Origin: Spartobacteria bacterium
GTDB taxonomy: Bacteria > Verrucomicrobiota > Verrucomicrobiia > Chthoniobacterales > UBA10450
Reading direction: 5' to 3'
Assembly: GCA_021325495.1 (NCBI GenBank)
Contig: JAJPGZ010000003.1
Location: forward strand, 248,001 to 312,000
Length of the DNA: 64,000 nucleotides
A program made the position numbers and the translations under genes. Below, in pieces: positions 1 to 9,102 of this stretch; position 1 is the stretch's first letter, and every line of letters begins with the position of its first letter. Under the pieces are notes generated by a model, which saw nothing but the letters and a program-made list of their open reading frames with translations, made no database searches and was not told where the DNA came from.

Positions 1-2
1 CC

Positions 3-1067
3 TACAAATACGAAGCGCGCGTCGGGTCAAGGCTGCTCGATCAAGCGGGACCGACCATCGCCGAGGTGTTGCGACGCCACCGCTGCGCGTTGATCTGCGA
101 TACGAATATCGCACCGATTTTTTCCGAACGCGTGTTGCGCAGCCTAACGAGCGCGAAGTTTCAGGCGACGCTCATCACCATTCCGGCCGGCGAAGAATCA
201 AAGTCGCTCGAACAAGTCGCCGCGATTTGCGATGAGATGATCGACGCCGGGTTAGATCGACAATCGTTCGTGATCGGACTTGGCGGTGGCGTGATCGGTG
301 ACATCTCGGGATTTGTCGCAGCGATTTTCCAGCGTGGCATTCCGCATGTGCAGATTCCGACGACGCTGCTCGCGATGGTCGATAGTTCCATCGGCGGAAA
401 AAGCGGTGTGAATACATCGGCTGGAAAAAATTTGCTCGGCGCGATTCATCAACCATCGCTCGTGATCGACGATGTCGATCTTTTGCAAACGCTTCCGCCG
501 CGCGAGCTGCGCCAGGGATTCGCGGAGATCATCAAGCACGCCATCATCGCCGATGCCGCGATGTTTCAAGAACTTGACGGCTTAAAGCCGTCAAGTTTGC
601 TGGGGAAGCAGCTTGCGCCCCTCGTTAAACGCAATATCGAAATCAAAGCTGGCATCGTGGCTAAAGATGAGCGCGAAGAGACGGGCGCGCGCGCGATTTT
701 GAATTTCGGGCACACCATCGGTCATGCGATCGAACGTGCGGGAAATTACAAAATGCTTGGGCATGGCGACGCGATTAGTCTCGGGATGATGGCGGCGGCG
801 GACATTTCGATGAAGCGAGCGGGCCTGCCAAAAAAAGAGCGAGATGCGATTGTCGATCTTTTGCGGCGCTTCGAATTGCCGACGAAATTACCAAACGAAT
901 TCTCGCGCGAACAAATCTTCGACGCGGTCACGCACGATAAGAAATTCGAGAGCGGCGCGGTGCGGTTCGTAGTTACGCCGAAGATTGGCTCGGCGTTCCT
1001 GTCGAGTGATGTGACGTTGGAAGATATTCGCGAAGCGATTAACGCGCTCGGCGATAATAATCGGTAA
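3..1067 (+). CDS. aroB: 3-dehydroquinate synthase, 5' end outside window
   Basis: Second step of the shikimate pathway: DAHP to 3-dehydroquinate, cytosolic, NAD- and metal-dependent. The frame is open to the window edge and codes for family sequence (YEARVGSRLLD) before the first internal start (GTG at 66), so the gene begins upstream of the window. The NAD-binding GGGVIGD stretch lies near nt 282-302. The metal-ligand regions FAEIIKHA, NFGHTIGHAIE and GHGDAISLGM are all present. A 27-bp palindrome at 571-597 adds the in-frame peptide LDGLKPSS in a loop before the RNIEIKAG helix, and the same element occurs in valS. The 3' end overlaps the convergent amidase by 29 bp. The enzyme should be active because all catalytic blocks are kept. 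Confidence 0.96.
   Translation, partial: YKYEARVGSRLLDQAGPTIAEVLRRHRCALICDTNIAPIFSERVLRSLTSAKFQATLITIPAGEESKSLEQVAAICDEMIDAGLDRQSFVIGLGGGVIGDISGFVAAIFQRGIPHVQIPTTLLAMVDSSIGGKSGVNTSAGKNLLGAIHQPSLVIDDVDLLQTLPPRELRQGFAEIIKHAIIADAAMFQELDGLKPSSLLGKQLAPLVKRNIEIKAGIVAKDEREETGARAILNFGHTIGHAIERAGNYKMLGHGDAISLGMMAAADISMKRAGLPKKERDAIVDLLRRFELPTKLPNEFSREQIFDAVTHDKKFESGAVRFVVTPKIGSAFLSSDVTLEDIREAINALGDNNR
571..597 (+). repeat. coding palindromic element, copy 1 (in aroB)
   Basis: Perfect 13-bp arms AACTTGACGGCTT and AAGCCGTCAAGTT around a single A. It is read in frame as ELDGLKPSSL. A second copy with the same sense-strand sequence and reading frame lies in valS at 54413-54441. Confidence 0.9.
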
Positions 1068-2304
1068 GGCCGTTCGTTAGGCCATCGACGTATTCGCGGA
1101 AGATGCTTTTGCGTTCGACGTTGTCGATCTTGCGCGTGCCTTCGTAATCGCCGGCCTGGATGCGCGCGAACGCCTCCTTGCTGTTCATGACGTACGGTTC
1201 GCAATATACGACCGGACAGCGGTAGAGCCGGTTCGCGAGCAAATTGCGCGCGTAAACGTACCCACTCGTGCCGATCTTCGTCGTCGTGAGCGTAGTCGGA
1301 TATTGAAACGGCGGCAGACCGGTTTCTTTCGCCATCGCGGTCGCGACCGTGTCAGAGAGCGGGAGTTCCTCGTCGTAAGCGCGACTGAGTAAACGCCGCA
1401 CCATTTCGAAACGTTCGTCGTCGAAATCGAGTTCGTCTTTCAAATAGGAACCGTTCACGAGCAGATGAAGATGATTCACGTCGGTCAAAGTCGGATTGGC
1501 CGGATCGCCCCAGCCCTCGGCGTTGAAATGCAGACAAACTACAACGTCGGGATGCAGCTTCGTGTTTACGCGCACCGCGCGTCGACGGATTTCGCTGTAG
1601 CGATAAAAAAGAATCTCGCTCTGAAAACGGATTGTGCCTTCTTTCGTTGGGTCTTTGGGGTTGAGCACTTCATCGCGCGGCCGCGGCACGCCGTTCTTGA
1701 TCAAAATCTTTCGCGCAAGATCGACAAAATCATTCGGGCGCATCGGCGTGACCGGCTCGGTGCTGTTGCGCACAAAGAAAACTTTTGCGCCTAACGAGCG
1801 GAGTCTCGGCGCCAGAAGTCGCGCGACGGTGAGGGTGAGGTCGCCTTCCGTCACCGGTTTGCTGTTGTTCACTTTGAACCAGCGCTCTTCCATCTTGGCC
1901 CACTCGCCGCCGAGATGACCGGGATCGAGCGCGACGCGCAAACCGGAGAGCGGCTTGTCGCCGTGAAATTTGCCTAACGATTGTGCCGGTCGCCAGAGTC
2001 GCGGAATTTCTGCGCGCGATTCTTTGTCGGGCGCGAAGCGCAATGTAAAAAACTTCTGGGCGGCGCGATTTTCGAGAATGCGCACGATGTCGTTGTCGAT
2101 CTTAAACAGGTCGTCGGTGAAGCCGTGGGTTGCGTAAATGTCGTTCAGCAAATGCGTGAACTCGTCGCGCGTGATCGTTTCCTGATAATGCTCGAGCACA
2201 TTCCAGCGCGGTTTGGCCCCGAGAATTCCCAGATTGTCGGCCGCAAGATCGACAATCGACAAGATCGACAAGGTGAAAGCCAGGAGCGCGGCGCGAAAAA
2301 TCAT
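1039..2304 (-). CDS. exported N-acetylmuramoyl-L-alanine amidase-like protein
   Basis: 421 aa with an N-terminal signal peptide (about 1-22, hydrophobic AALLAFTLSILSIV). The C-terminal two thirds resemble the zinc-dependent Amidase_3 fold: VALDPGHLGG (first zinc His), a Glu in EGDLTLTVA, and the second His region VVCLHFNAEGWG. Family members cut the bond between muramic acid and the stem peptide in the periplasm. Residues 23-110 match no domain I recognise. Two tandem copies of the AAGATCGACA word (2245, 2261) code for part of the signal peptide and the residues just after it. The gene converges on aroB. Amidase activity is inferred; the spacing of zinc ligands differs from classical AmiC. 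Confidence 0.75.
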   Translation of the reverse strand: MIFRAALLAFTLSILSIVDLAADNLGILGAKPRWNVLEHYQETITRDEFTHLLNDIYATHGFTDDLFKIDNDIVRILENRAAQKFFTLRFAPDKESRAEIPRLWRPAQSLGKFHGDKPLSGLRVALDPGHLGGEWAKMEERWFKVNNSKPVTEGDLTLTVARLLAPRLRSLGAKVFFVRNSTEPVTPMRPNDFVDLARKILIKNGVPRPRDEVLNPKDPTKEGTIRFQSEILFYRYSEIRRRAVRVNTKLHPDVVVCLHFNAEGWGDPANPTLTDVNHLHLLVNGSYLKDELDFDDERFEMVRRLLSRAYDEELPLSDTVATAMAKETGLPPFQYPTTLTTTKIGTSGYVYARNLLANRLYRCPVVYCEPYVMNSKEAFARIQAGDYEGTRKIDNVERKSIFREYVDGLTNGLTDYYRRAR

Positions 2305-2342
2305 TTCGCCGACAATGAAGCATCGAATACGATGACCGCACG

Positions 2343-3191
2343 ATGTTGCGCGTGCTTTTCCTTGGCGATGTGGTCGGCGAACCCGGCCGCAGCGCTGTCG
2401 TCGCGCGCGTGCCGGAGTTGAAGGAACAACACGCGATCGATTTCATCGTGGTGAACGGCGAGAACGCAGCCGGCGGTCGCGGAATTACGGCGCGACTCAC
2501 GATCGACCTCCTGCGCTCCGGCGTTTCTGTCGTGACGACCGGCGATCACGTGTGGGACCAGAAAGATGTGTTCGCGTTTTTAAATCTCGAGCCGCGCTTG
2601 CTGCGGCCAATCAATTATCCTGAAGGCGCGCCAGGCAGCGGATCGATCGTGCTCGAAACTCCAAAAGGGAAAGTCGGCGTGATCAATGTGCAATGCCGCA
2701 CGTTTATGCAGCCGATTTTGGAAAATCCATTTCGCGCGCTCGAGAAAGTCGTAAGCGAGATTCGGAAAGAGACGTCGAATATCGTTGTCGATGTACACGG
2801 TGAGACGACGAGCGAAAAAATCGCGGTCGGGCGATTTCTCGATGGGAAAGTTTCGGCGGTGATCGGGACGCACACGCACGTGCAGACGGCGGACGAGCAA
2901 ATTTTTCCCGGCGGCACCGCGTTTCTCTGCGACGCGGGAATGTGCGGGCCGACGGAATCAATTCTCGGGCGCGCGATTGAGCCGATCGTGAATCGGTTCA
3001 TGTCGAACTTGCCGGCGCCGTTTCCAGTCGCGGGTGGCGAAGTGCGTTTGCGCGGCGCGATCATCGACATCGACGAGACAACCGGCCGCGCCTTGCGCAT
3101 TGTGCGCGTGGATGAGCCGGGGCCGCCGCGTCCGGGCGAGCCCGAAGCGAAGATCGACATCGACACACCGGCGGCACCCGAAGCGCCGTAG
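2343..3191 (+). CDS. ymdB: YmdB-family metallophosphoesterase
   Basis: 282 aa, close to the usual length of the YmdB/TIGR00282 family, whose Bacillus member hydrolyses 2',3'-cyclic nucleotides and affects RNA turnover and biofilm choice. The metal-binding blocks are in order: LGDVVGEPGR (start), NGENAAGG, TTGDHVWD, VDVHGETTSEK and GTHTHVQTAD. The C-terminal tail is rich in Pro and Glu. It starts 38 bp from the divergent amidase, so the two promoters must share a very short region. The exact substrate is not visible from sequence. Confidence 0.9.
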   Translation: MLRVLFLGDVVGEPGRSAVVARVPELKEQHAIDFIVVNGENAAGGRGITARLTIDLLRSGVSVVTTGDHVWDQKDVFAFLNLEPRLLRPINYPEGAPGSGSIVLETPKGKVGVINVQCRTFMQPILENPFRALEKVVSEIRKETSNIVVDVHGETTSEKIAVGRFLDGKVSAVIGTHTHVQTADEQIFPGGTAFLCDAGMCGPTESILGRAIEPIVNRFMSNLPAPFPVAGGEVRLRGAIIDIDETTGRALRIVRVDEPGPPRPGEPEAKIDIDTPAAPEAP

Positions 3192-3263
3192 AGTTGGCTT
3201 GCGCGAAGGCTTCGCTCGCGTCAGGCTCGAATGGTTTCCGAAATCTCAACGTCGAACACGCAT

Positions 3264-3851
3264 ATGAAACGATTCGCATTTTCCTTTGTCATTATCGTCG
3301 CCGCGATCGGGATTAGTTCCGCGCAGCCGAACATTGAAGCGAACAAGATCGCGCGCGATGCCAGTGAAGCGGGCAAAAACCAGGATTGGGACACGGCGAT
3401 CGACGGCTTCCGCAAAGCCGCGGGCATGGACAAAAAATATGAAGCCAATCTCGCGGCCGCGTTACAACAGCGCGCCGCTGACTCAGCCAAACAAAACCGC
3501 TTTCCGGATGCGATCACCGATCTGACCGAGGCGATCAAATTGCATCCGAATCCCGCCGCCTACGAACTGCGCGCTTTTGTTTACATGCGCATGAACGATA
3601 CCGACCACGCGATTGCGGATTATTCCGACGCGATCAAGGAAAGTCCGAACGAGGCGCGGTTTTATTTGCGTCGGGCCGACATGCTGGCGGCGAAAAACGA
3701 TTTCAAGGGCGTGATCGCGGACGCGGACAAAGCGTTAAAGTTGAAGAAAGGCGACCAGCACGCGCACGAGTTAAAGAAGTGGGCGGAAGACCGGATGAAA
3801 TCCGCGGCCGGCCAGGCGCCTAACAACGCACCGCCCCCGCCCTCGCGCTGA
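3264..3851 (+). CDS. exported TPR-repeat protein
   Basis: 195 aa when started at the ATG at 3264, which gives a clean signal peptide (KRFAFSFVIIVAAIGISSAQ); an upstream ATG at 3231 would add 11 polar residues and hide it. About three TPR motifs follow (residues ~28-175, e.g. NPAAYELRAFVYMRMND and NEARFYLRRADMLAAKND). The tail is Pro-rich. Likely a periplasmic protein-interaction scaffold; the partner is unknown. It converges on infC with a 9-bp gap. Confidence 0.75.
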   Translation: MKRFAFSFVIIVAAIGISSAQPNIEANKIARDASEAGKNQDWDTAIDGFRKAAGMDKKYEANLAAALQQRAADSAKQNRFPDAITDLTEAIKLHPNPAAYELRAFVYMRMNDTDHAIADYSDAIKESPNEARFYLRRADMLAAKNDFKGVIADADKALKLKKGDQHAHELKKWAEDRMKSAAGQAPNNAPPPPSR

Positions 3852-3860
3852 CGCGCGAAA

Positions 3861-4451
3861 TTATTCCGCCGGTTCCTGGCCGTTCGCGGCCGTGGCAGCA
3901 GTTGTCGATCTTTCCTCGGGAGCCGGCTTGTGAATGAAGCGCGGTTTGCGCCGGTTCGCAGGCAACGGCGTGAGCGTCATCGTAATATTGCGGCCGGCGA
4001 TCTTCGGATCCATCTCGACTTGCGACATGCCGGCGAGATCGTCGCGCACTTTGTACATCAGCTGCATGCCGAATTCCTGGTGCGCCATTTCGCGTCCGCG
4101 AAATTGCAATTGCACACGCACCTTGTTCCCCTTGTCCAGAAACTCTTCCCCGTGGCGAATTTTCGTCAGGTAATCGTGATCGTCGATGTTTACGCGAAAC
4201 TTGATCTCTTTCAGCTTCGACGTGGTCGAACGTTTGTCCTTGTCGTGTTTGGACAAATCGTAGCGGAATTTGCCTAACGAAACGATCTTGCACACCGGCG
4301 GCTGCGCCGTGGGCGCGACTTCGACGAGGTCGAGCCCGCGAGTTTGCGCTTCACGCAGCGCGTCACTCAGTTTCATGACGCCGAGCTGCTGGCCGGAGGC
4401 TCCGATAATGACCCGGACTTCACGCGCGCGAATCCGGCCGTTTACACGAAT
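3861..4451 (-). CDS. infC: translation initiation factor IF-3, probable AUU start
   Basis: IF-3 binds the 30S subunit and checks the start codon. Both domains are complete: N-domain (RIRAREVRVIIGASGQQLGVMKLSDALREAQ), linker, and C-domain (KEIKFRVNIDDHDY, FRGREMAHQEFG). The first ATG (4376) would remove the conserved RIRAREVRVI block. The frame stays open upstream only to a TGA before FKLQPQ, with no ATG, GTG or TTG. Candidate starts are ATT at 4451 or CTG at 4463; ATT matches the AUU used for infC autoregulation in E. coli. A GGAG lies 11 nt before the CTG and 23 nt before the ATT, so the choice is unsettled. Residue numbering is from ATT (196 aa). rpmI and rplT, the usual neighbours, are absent. 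Confidence 0.92.
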   Translation of the reverse strand: MRVNGRIRAREVRVIIGASGQQLGVMKLSDALREAQTRGLDLVEVAPTAQPPVCKIVSLGKFRYDLSKHDKDKRSTTSKLKEIKFRVNIDDHDYLTKIRHGEEFLDKGNKVRVQLQFRGREMAHQEFGMQLMYKVRDDLAGMSQVEMDPKIAGRNITMTLTPLPANRRKPRFIHKPAPEERSTTAATAANGQEPAE

Positions 4452-4682
4452 TTGTGGTTGCAGTTTAAATCAATCTCCAAAACGTCGCGGCCGGGAGTGC
4501 GCCGTCGCGCCGTATTTCACTTTCGCATTTCGCGATTGCTCGCGAACACTCTCCTTCATCGCGGCTGCGATCCTCCGCGACGAACGGCCCACAATCTCGC
4601 GAGCCGGACGCAAGTACTAAGCAACAATTGTGCGCTGGCAAGGCGAATCTCCGTGAAATGAACATGTCGATCTTGCCACAAA

Positions 4683-5336
4683 TCACGGCGGCGGATCGCC
4701 GAAATGCGCTTTGTGCGTGGCGTATTGCACACCGTCATCGAGCATCGAATCAATCGTGGCCGCGATCGGTTCGAGCTTCACGATTCCAGAAAAAACGGCG
4801 CGGTCACCGATGTCGGTATCGACGACGAACGTTGGACGTTGCGTCACCTGCAAGGCGTGAAATTCACCTGTCGATCTTCGCACGCGTTCCTCGATGTCTT
4901 TCGATTTCGCGCGCTCGAGTAACTTGTTTTTGTCGAGACCCGAGGCCGCTGCGGCCACTTCGGCCGCGACTTCCCAACGGCCTAACAGTTTTCCTTCACG
5001 CAAACACGCATTCGCAATCGCCAGACGAATGCGATCGTCTTTCACGCCAAAATCTTTTCCGGCCTCGGCGATCGCGTTCGGCGCGAGATACTCGGTCGGT
5101 CCATGTTCATACCAGTCACCGCGCAACGCAAAAGGCGAGCGATTCAACATCCCGCTGCGACGATAAAACCATTCCAGCTGCTCGCGCGAAGTCGGCATCC
5201 CTTTGTTGTCCATGAGCGCGATCTTCCACTGAAACTCGACGCGCCCTTCATAGCGCTCTTTCAACTTCGCCCACGTCGGCTCCGACCAGAAGCACCATGA
5301 CGAAATTACGTCGATGTACGATGTCACATTGATCTG
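4683..5336 (-). CDS. DsbA/FrnE-like thioredoxin-fold protein
   Basis: 217 aa from the ATG at 5336, which puts the first beta strand (INVTSYIDVISSWCFW) at the start as in FrnE and hydroxychromene-carboxylate isomerase relatives. An ATG at 5384 is possible but adds an unconserved leader. The active site reads WCFW, so the usual CxxC is reduced to one Cys. The helical insert (residues ~50-150) and the cis-Pro segment TQRPTFVV are present. Likely a thiol- or glutathione-dependent isomerase or oxidoreductase in the cytosol; no signal peptide is seen. Divergent from the rhomboid gene. Confidence 0.75.
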   Translation of the reverse strand, partial: QINVTSYIDVISSWCFWSEPTWAKLKERYEGRVEFQWKIALMDNKGMPTSREQLEWFYRRSGMLNRSPFALRGDWYEHGPTEYLAPNAIAEAGKDFGVKDDRIRLAIANACLREGKLLGRWEVAAEVAAAASGLDKNKLLERAKSKDIEERVRRSTGEFHALQVTQRPTFVVDTDIGDRAVFSGIVKLEPIAATIDSMLDDGVQYATHKAHFGDPPP

Positions 5337-5401
5337 CATGCCGACAAAGGTGAACGTTGGCGCCTTCGCAATCAACTTCTCCACCTCTCGCTAAGATCGA
5401 C

Positions 5402-6394
5402 ATGTTCGATTTGAATCATCTTTTACTGTTCGTCGCGCTCGCGACGCCGCTGGCCGTTCTGGCGAAAACGTTTCGTCGCGGCGAACGTTTGCGCGCGTGG
5501 AGACTGGCGGCGATCGCGGTGTTGATTGTCGCTGCACTCGCGTGGTTTTTCTTTCGCGATCGCGCCGGTTACATCGCCGGCGGCGCGTGGGTCGTCCTGC
5601 TTTTCATTCCCGCAATCACCATGCGCCGCATCGCGGATTTGATTCAGCGCAAACGTTTCCGCTCGGCGCGGTATCTCGCGATGGCGTTACGAATTTTGCA
5701 TCCGAGCGAAGAATTGCGGCACGAGATTGAATTGCTGCGCATGTATGAATCGCGTCCCGACCTCGCGCCGATCTCGCACGAACCGTTGCAAGATCGACAA
5801 GTTACTTTTTTGAGCGCGCCGGCCGTGCTCGTGATCGCGTTGCTCAACATCGCCGTATTTATCTTCGAAGTTTCGCACAAACATTGGCAGGAACCGCTCA
5901 GTCTTCACCGCCTCGGCGCGCTCGAACCCGGTGCGGTCATCTACGCTCATCAATACTGGCGTCTGCTCACCGCGCTTTTTCTTCACTTCGATTATCTGCA
6001 TCTCACCTTCAATGTCTTCGCCTTGTATGTGCTCGGTCCCGCGCTCGAACGCGCGATTGGTTCATGGCGCTTTGTCGTTTGTTATTTGATCGCCGGCCTT
6101 GGCTCGAGCCTCGGCGTTGTTTTGCTCGCGCAAATAAATATCGCGCATGCCGACCAACTCGTCGGCGCGTCCGGCTCGGTCATGGGGATCGTCGGGGCGT
6201 GGGCCGCGTTTTCGTTACGAAATCATCATCTGCCTTTGGCGCGGCAACGATTGATGAACGTGCTGCTCATCGTCGCGATCCAGACGGCGTTTGACCTAAC
6301 GACGCCGCGGATCAGTATGTCCGCGCACTTGTGTGGACTCGCGACCGGATTCATGATCGGCCTGCTCATTTCGCCGAGGCGGATGTCGATCTAA
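5402..6394 (+). CDS. rhomboid-family intramembrane serine protease
   Basis: 330 aa from the ATG at 5402. Two N-terminal membrane segments (about 4-20 and 33-68) precede a soluble linker, then a six-helix rhomboid core. The core has HLTFNVFALYVLGPALE, the nucleophile block GASGSVMGIVGAW (Ser of GxSG) and the His block SAHLCGLATGFMIG, so the catalytic dyad is complete. Rhomboids cut membrane proteins within or next to the bilayer. The AAGATCGACA word abuts the start (AAGATCGACATG), where a Shine-Dalgarno would be expected. Confidence 0.9.
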   Translation: MFDLNHLLLFVALATPLAVLAKTFRRGERLRAWRLAAIAVLIVAALAWFFFRDRAGYIAGGAWVVLLFIPAITMRRIADLIQRKRFRSARYLAMALRILHPSEELRHEIELLRMYESRPDLAPISHEPLQDRQVTFLSAPAVLVIALLNIAVFIFEVSHKHWQEPLSLHRLGALEPGAVIYAHQYWRLLTALFLHFDYLHLTFNVFALYVLGPALERAIGSWRFVVCYLIAGLGSSLGVVLLAQINIAHADQLVGASGSVMGIVGAWAAFSLRNHHLPLARQRLMNVLLIVAIQTAFDLTTPRISMSAHLCGLATGFMIGLLISPRRMSI

Positions 6395-6399
6395 CCTTT

Positions 6400-6473
6400 G
6401 TTATTCCGAGCGCAGTCGAGACATCTCTCAGTGAGAAATCAATTGGAGATTCCTCGACTTCGCTCGGAATGAC
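6400..6473. repeat. intergenic inverted repeat
   Basis: Arms of 21 bp with two mismatches (6400-6420 ending CGAGCGCAGTCGAG, and 6453-6473 starting CTCGACTTCGCTCG) around a 32-nt centre that pairs partly. It lies between the rhomboid and glgP genes on the same strand, so it could be read as a long hairpin at the rhomboid mRNA end. Similar ATTCCGAGCG-type repeats are common in several soil phyla. Confidence 0.8.
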
Positions 6474-6549
6474 ATGAGTTGGCGCGACATTTGCAGCTTC
6501 GAAGCTTGTCGCCGAAAATTTTCCTGATTAACTGCGCTCGAATTTAGCG

Positions 6550-9102
6550 ATGCCTTTATTCCACACTTACAACGTGACGCCGACGTTGCCGGCGGCGCTC
6601 GAGCCTTTGCGCGAGATTTCCTACAATCTTTGGTGGACGTGGGAGCCATCCGCACGCCGGCTCTTTCGCCATCTCGATGTCGATCTTTGGAACCGCACCA
6701 ATCACAACCCGGTGCGCATGTTGCAACTTTCGAAACAGGCGCGGCTGGAGGAATTGGCGAACGACAAAAGTTTTTTACGCGAGCTCAAGCAAGTGCACGA
6801 TGCGTTCAAGAAATATCTCGAGCGCAAAGACACTTACGGAAAAACCGGCGCCGGTAACGCGCTCACGAAACCGGCTGCGTATTTCTCGGCTGAGTTCGGT
6901 TTTCACGAGTCGATTCCGAATTACTCGGGCGGTCTCGGAATTCTCGCGGGCGATCATTGCAAGTCGGCGAGCGATCTCGATCTGAATTTCGTCGCGATCG
7001 GTTTGTTGTATCGACACGGATATTTTCGCCAGGAGATCGACAAGGACGGAACGCAGCACGCGATTTTGCTGAACCAGAATTTTCATCACCTGCCGATTCG
7101 CGAAGTGCAACGCGACGGAACGAACCTGCTCGTGTCGGTTTCAATATTAGATCGACAAGTACACGCGAAAGTCTGGGAGCTGCACGTCGGACGCGTGAAT
7201 CTTTATTTGCTCGACACCGACATCACGGAGAACAGCGCGGAGGACCGACTCATCACGGCTGAGCTTTACGGCGGCGATCTGGAAATGCGGATGCGCCAGG
7301 AGATTTTGTTAGGCATCGGCGGAGTAAAAGCGTTGAGCGTTCTTGGGCTAGAGCCGGAAGTGTTTCACATGAACGAAGGCCACTCAGCCTTTCTCGCATT
7401 GGAACGTATCCGCCGAAATGTGGCGGAGCGCGGATTGGATTTTTATTCGGCGCTGCAAGTCGTCGCCTCGGCGAACGTATTCACCACGCACACGCCGGTG
7501 CCCGCCGGAAACGACGCCTTCCCGCGCGAGATGATGAAGAAATATTTCGGCAGCTTCGCGAAAGAAATCGGATTGCCGTTCGACGAGTTGATGTCGTTCG
7601 GACAAACACGGGTCGATCCGAACGATCCATTCAGCATGACGATTTTGGCGTTGCGAATGAGTCGGCACGCGAATGGCGTGAGCAAATTGCACGGCGACGT
7701 GAGTCGCGCTTTGTGGCGTGACGTCTGGAGTGGCGTGCCGGTGGAAGAAGTGCCGATCACCAGCATTACGAATGGCATTCACACCAAGACGTGGATGGCG
7801 CCGGAATTTTCGGCGCTTTATCGCAAGCATTTGGGCGATTGGGAAGAAAACCTAACGAACCCTGACTTTTGGCGTGGCGTCATCGATATTCCCGACGCGC
7901 AGCTTTGGGACACACACCAACAGTTGAAGCGACGCTTGGTCGAGTTCGTGCGCGAACGCGTGCGCGCGCAGCGCCAGCGCATCGGCGAGTCGCCTCAATC
8001 GATTCGCAACGCGAACCAACTTCTCGATCCGGAAATTTTGACGATCGGTTTCGCGCGCCGCTTCGCCACCTACAAACGCGGCGCGTTGTTGTTCAGCGAC
8101 AAGGAGCGTCTCAAGAAATTGCTCAACGACACCACGCGGCCGGTGCAATTCATTTTCGCGGGTAAAGCGCATCCGCGCGACGAGGGCGGTAAGGCGTTGA
8201 TCAAAGAAGTTTACCAATTCAGTCGCGAAGCCGGGATGGAAAATCGCGTGGTCTTCGTGGAAGACTACGACAGCTACATCGCGAGACGTCTGGTGCAGGG
8301 TGTCGATCTTTGGTTGAACAATCCGCTGCGTCCGCACGAAGCGAGCGGGACGAGCGGAATGAAACTCGCGCCGAACGCAGGACTGAACCTGAGCGTGCTC
8401 GATGGCTGGTGGTGCGAAGGTTACAACGGCAACAATGGTTGGACGATCGGGTCGGAGATCCAGAGCGGGACTAACGAGTTTCAAGACGAAGTCGACGCGA
8501 ACAGTCTTTATCAGGTTCTCGAAAACCAAATCATTCCGCTTTATTACGCGAAGCCGGACGGAAAACTTCCCCTCGCCTGGCTGCAACTCATGCGCGACGC
8601 GATTCGCAGCGTGACGCCGGTGTTCAACACCCATCGCATGGTGAAGGAATACACCGAGCGGCTTTACATTCCGGCCGCGAAATCACACGGAGACTTTGCG
8701 CGCGACAATTCCGCAGCCGCGACCGATCTCAGCCGTTGGAAAGCGCAGATGCGCAAAGATTGGCCGCAAGTGCGCGTGACCGAAGTGCAGGTCGCGAACA
8801 AAGATCGACAAAACATTCCGGTCGGCGAATCGCTCCAGCTCGCCGCGCGCGTGCATCTCGGCGGGGTCGATCCGAAACATGTGCGGGTCGAGGCGTATCA
8901 CGGCGAATCGGAAAATGGCAGCATCAAAAATCCAAACGTGACGATGTTGAACGAGAGCGGCCGCAACGGCGACGGCAGCTATATATATACAGGCGCGGTG
9001 CCGGCGAGTGAGAGCGGCGCGTATGGATTTAGCGTGCGCGTCGTGCCGACACACCCGCATCTCATGCAAACGCACGAGTTGCGGTTGATCACCTGGTCCT
9101 AA
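6550..9102 (+). CDS. glgP: alpha-glucan phosphorylase
   Basis: 850 aa, the long DUF3417-containing form (TIGR02094 type). It splits glucose-1-phosphate from glycogen or maltodextrin with phosphate, using pyridoxal phosphate. N-terminal block YNLWWTWEPSARRLFRHLD (DUF3417), glucan-binding SAEFGFHESIPNYSGGLGILAGDH, HMNEGHSAFL, and the PLP-lysine block EASGTSGMKLAPNAG near residue 605, followed by LDGWWCEGYN. The C-terminal 120 residues form an extra beta domain. It ends 4 bp inside dop (convergent). Four copies of the 10-mer lie in or beside this gene. Confidence 0.94.
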   Translation: MPLFHTYNVTPTLPAALEPLREISYNLWWTWEPSARRLFRHLDVDLWNRTNHNPVRMLQLSKQARLEELANDKSFLRELKQVHDAFKKYLERKDTYGKTGAGNALTKPAAYFSAEFGFHESIPNYSGGLGILAGDHCKSASDLDLNFVAIGLLYRHGYFRQEIDKDGTQHAILLNQNFHHLPIREVQRDGTNLLVSVSILDRQVHAKVWELHVGRVNLYLLDTDITENSAEDRLITAELYGGDLEMRMRQEILLGIGGVKALSVLGLEPEVFHMNEGHSAFLALERIRRNVAERGLDFYSALQVVASANVFTTHTPVPAGNDAFPREMMKKYFGSFAKEIGLPFDELMSFGQTRVDPNDPFSMTILALRMSRHANGVSKLHGDVSRALWRDVWSGVPVEEVPITSITNGIHTKTWMAPEFSALYRKHLGDWEENLTNPDFWRGVIDIPDAQLWDTHQQLKRRLVEFVRERVRAQRQRIGESPQSIRNANQLLDPEILTIGFARRFATYKRGALLFSDKERLKKLLNDTTRPVQFIFAGKAHPRDEGGKALIKEVYQFSREAGMENRVVFVEDYDSYIARRLVQGVDLWLNNPLRPHEASGTSGMKLAPNAGLNLSVLDGWWCEGYNGNNGWTIGSEIQSGTNEFQDEVDANSLYQVLENQIIPLYYAKPDGKLPLAWLQLMRDAIRSVTPVFNTHRMVKEYTERLYIPAAKSHGDFARDNSAAATDLSRWKAQMRKDWPQVRVTEVQVANKDRQNIPVGESLQLAARVHLGGVDPKHVRVEAYHGESENGSIKNPNVTMLNESGRNGDGSYIYTGAVPASESGAYGFSVRVVPTHPHLMQTHELRLITWS

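Noticed and set aside
7852-8634. Open frame of 260 codons opposite glgP
   Set aside because: Antisense shadow of a conserved gene; GC-rich codons produce long stop-free frames, and no domain is seen.
8981-8996. TATATATATA run in glgP as a promoter
   Set aside because: It codes Tyr-Ile-Tyr within a conserved C-terminal domain; no gene starts nearby on a suitable strand.
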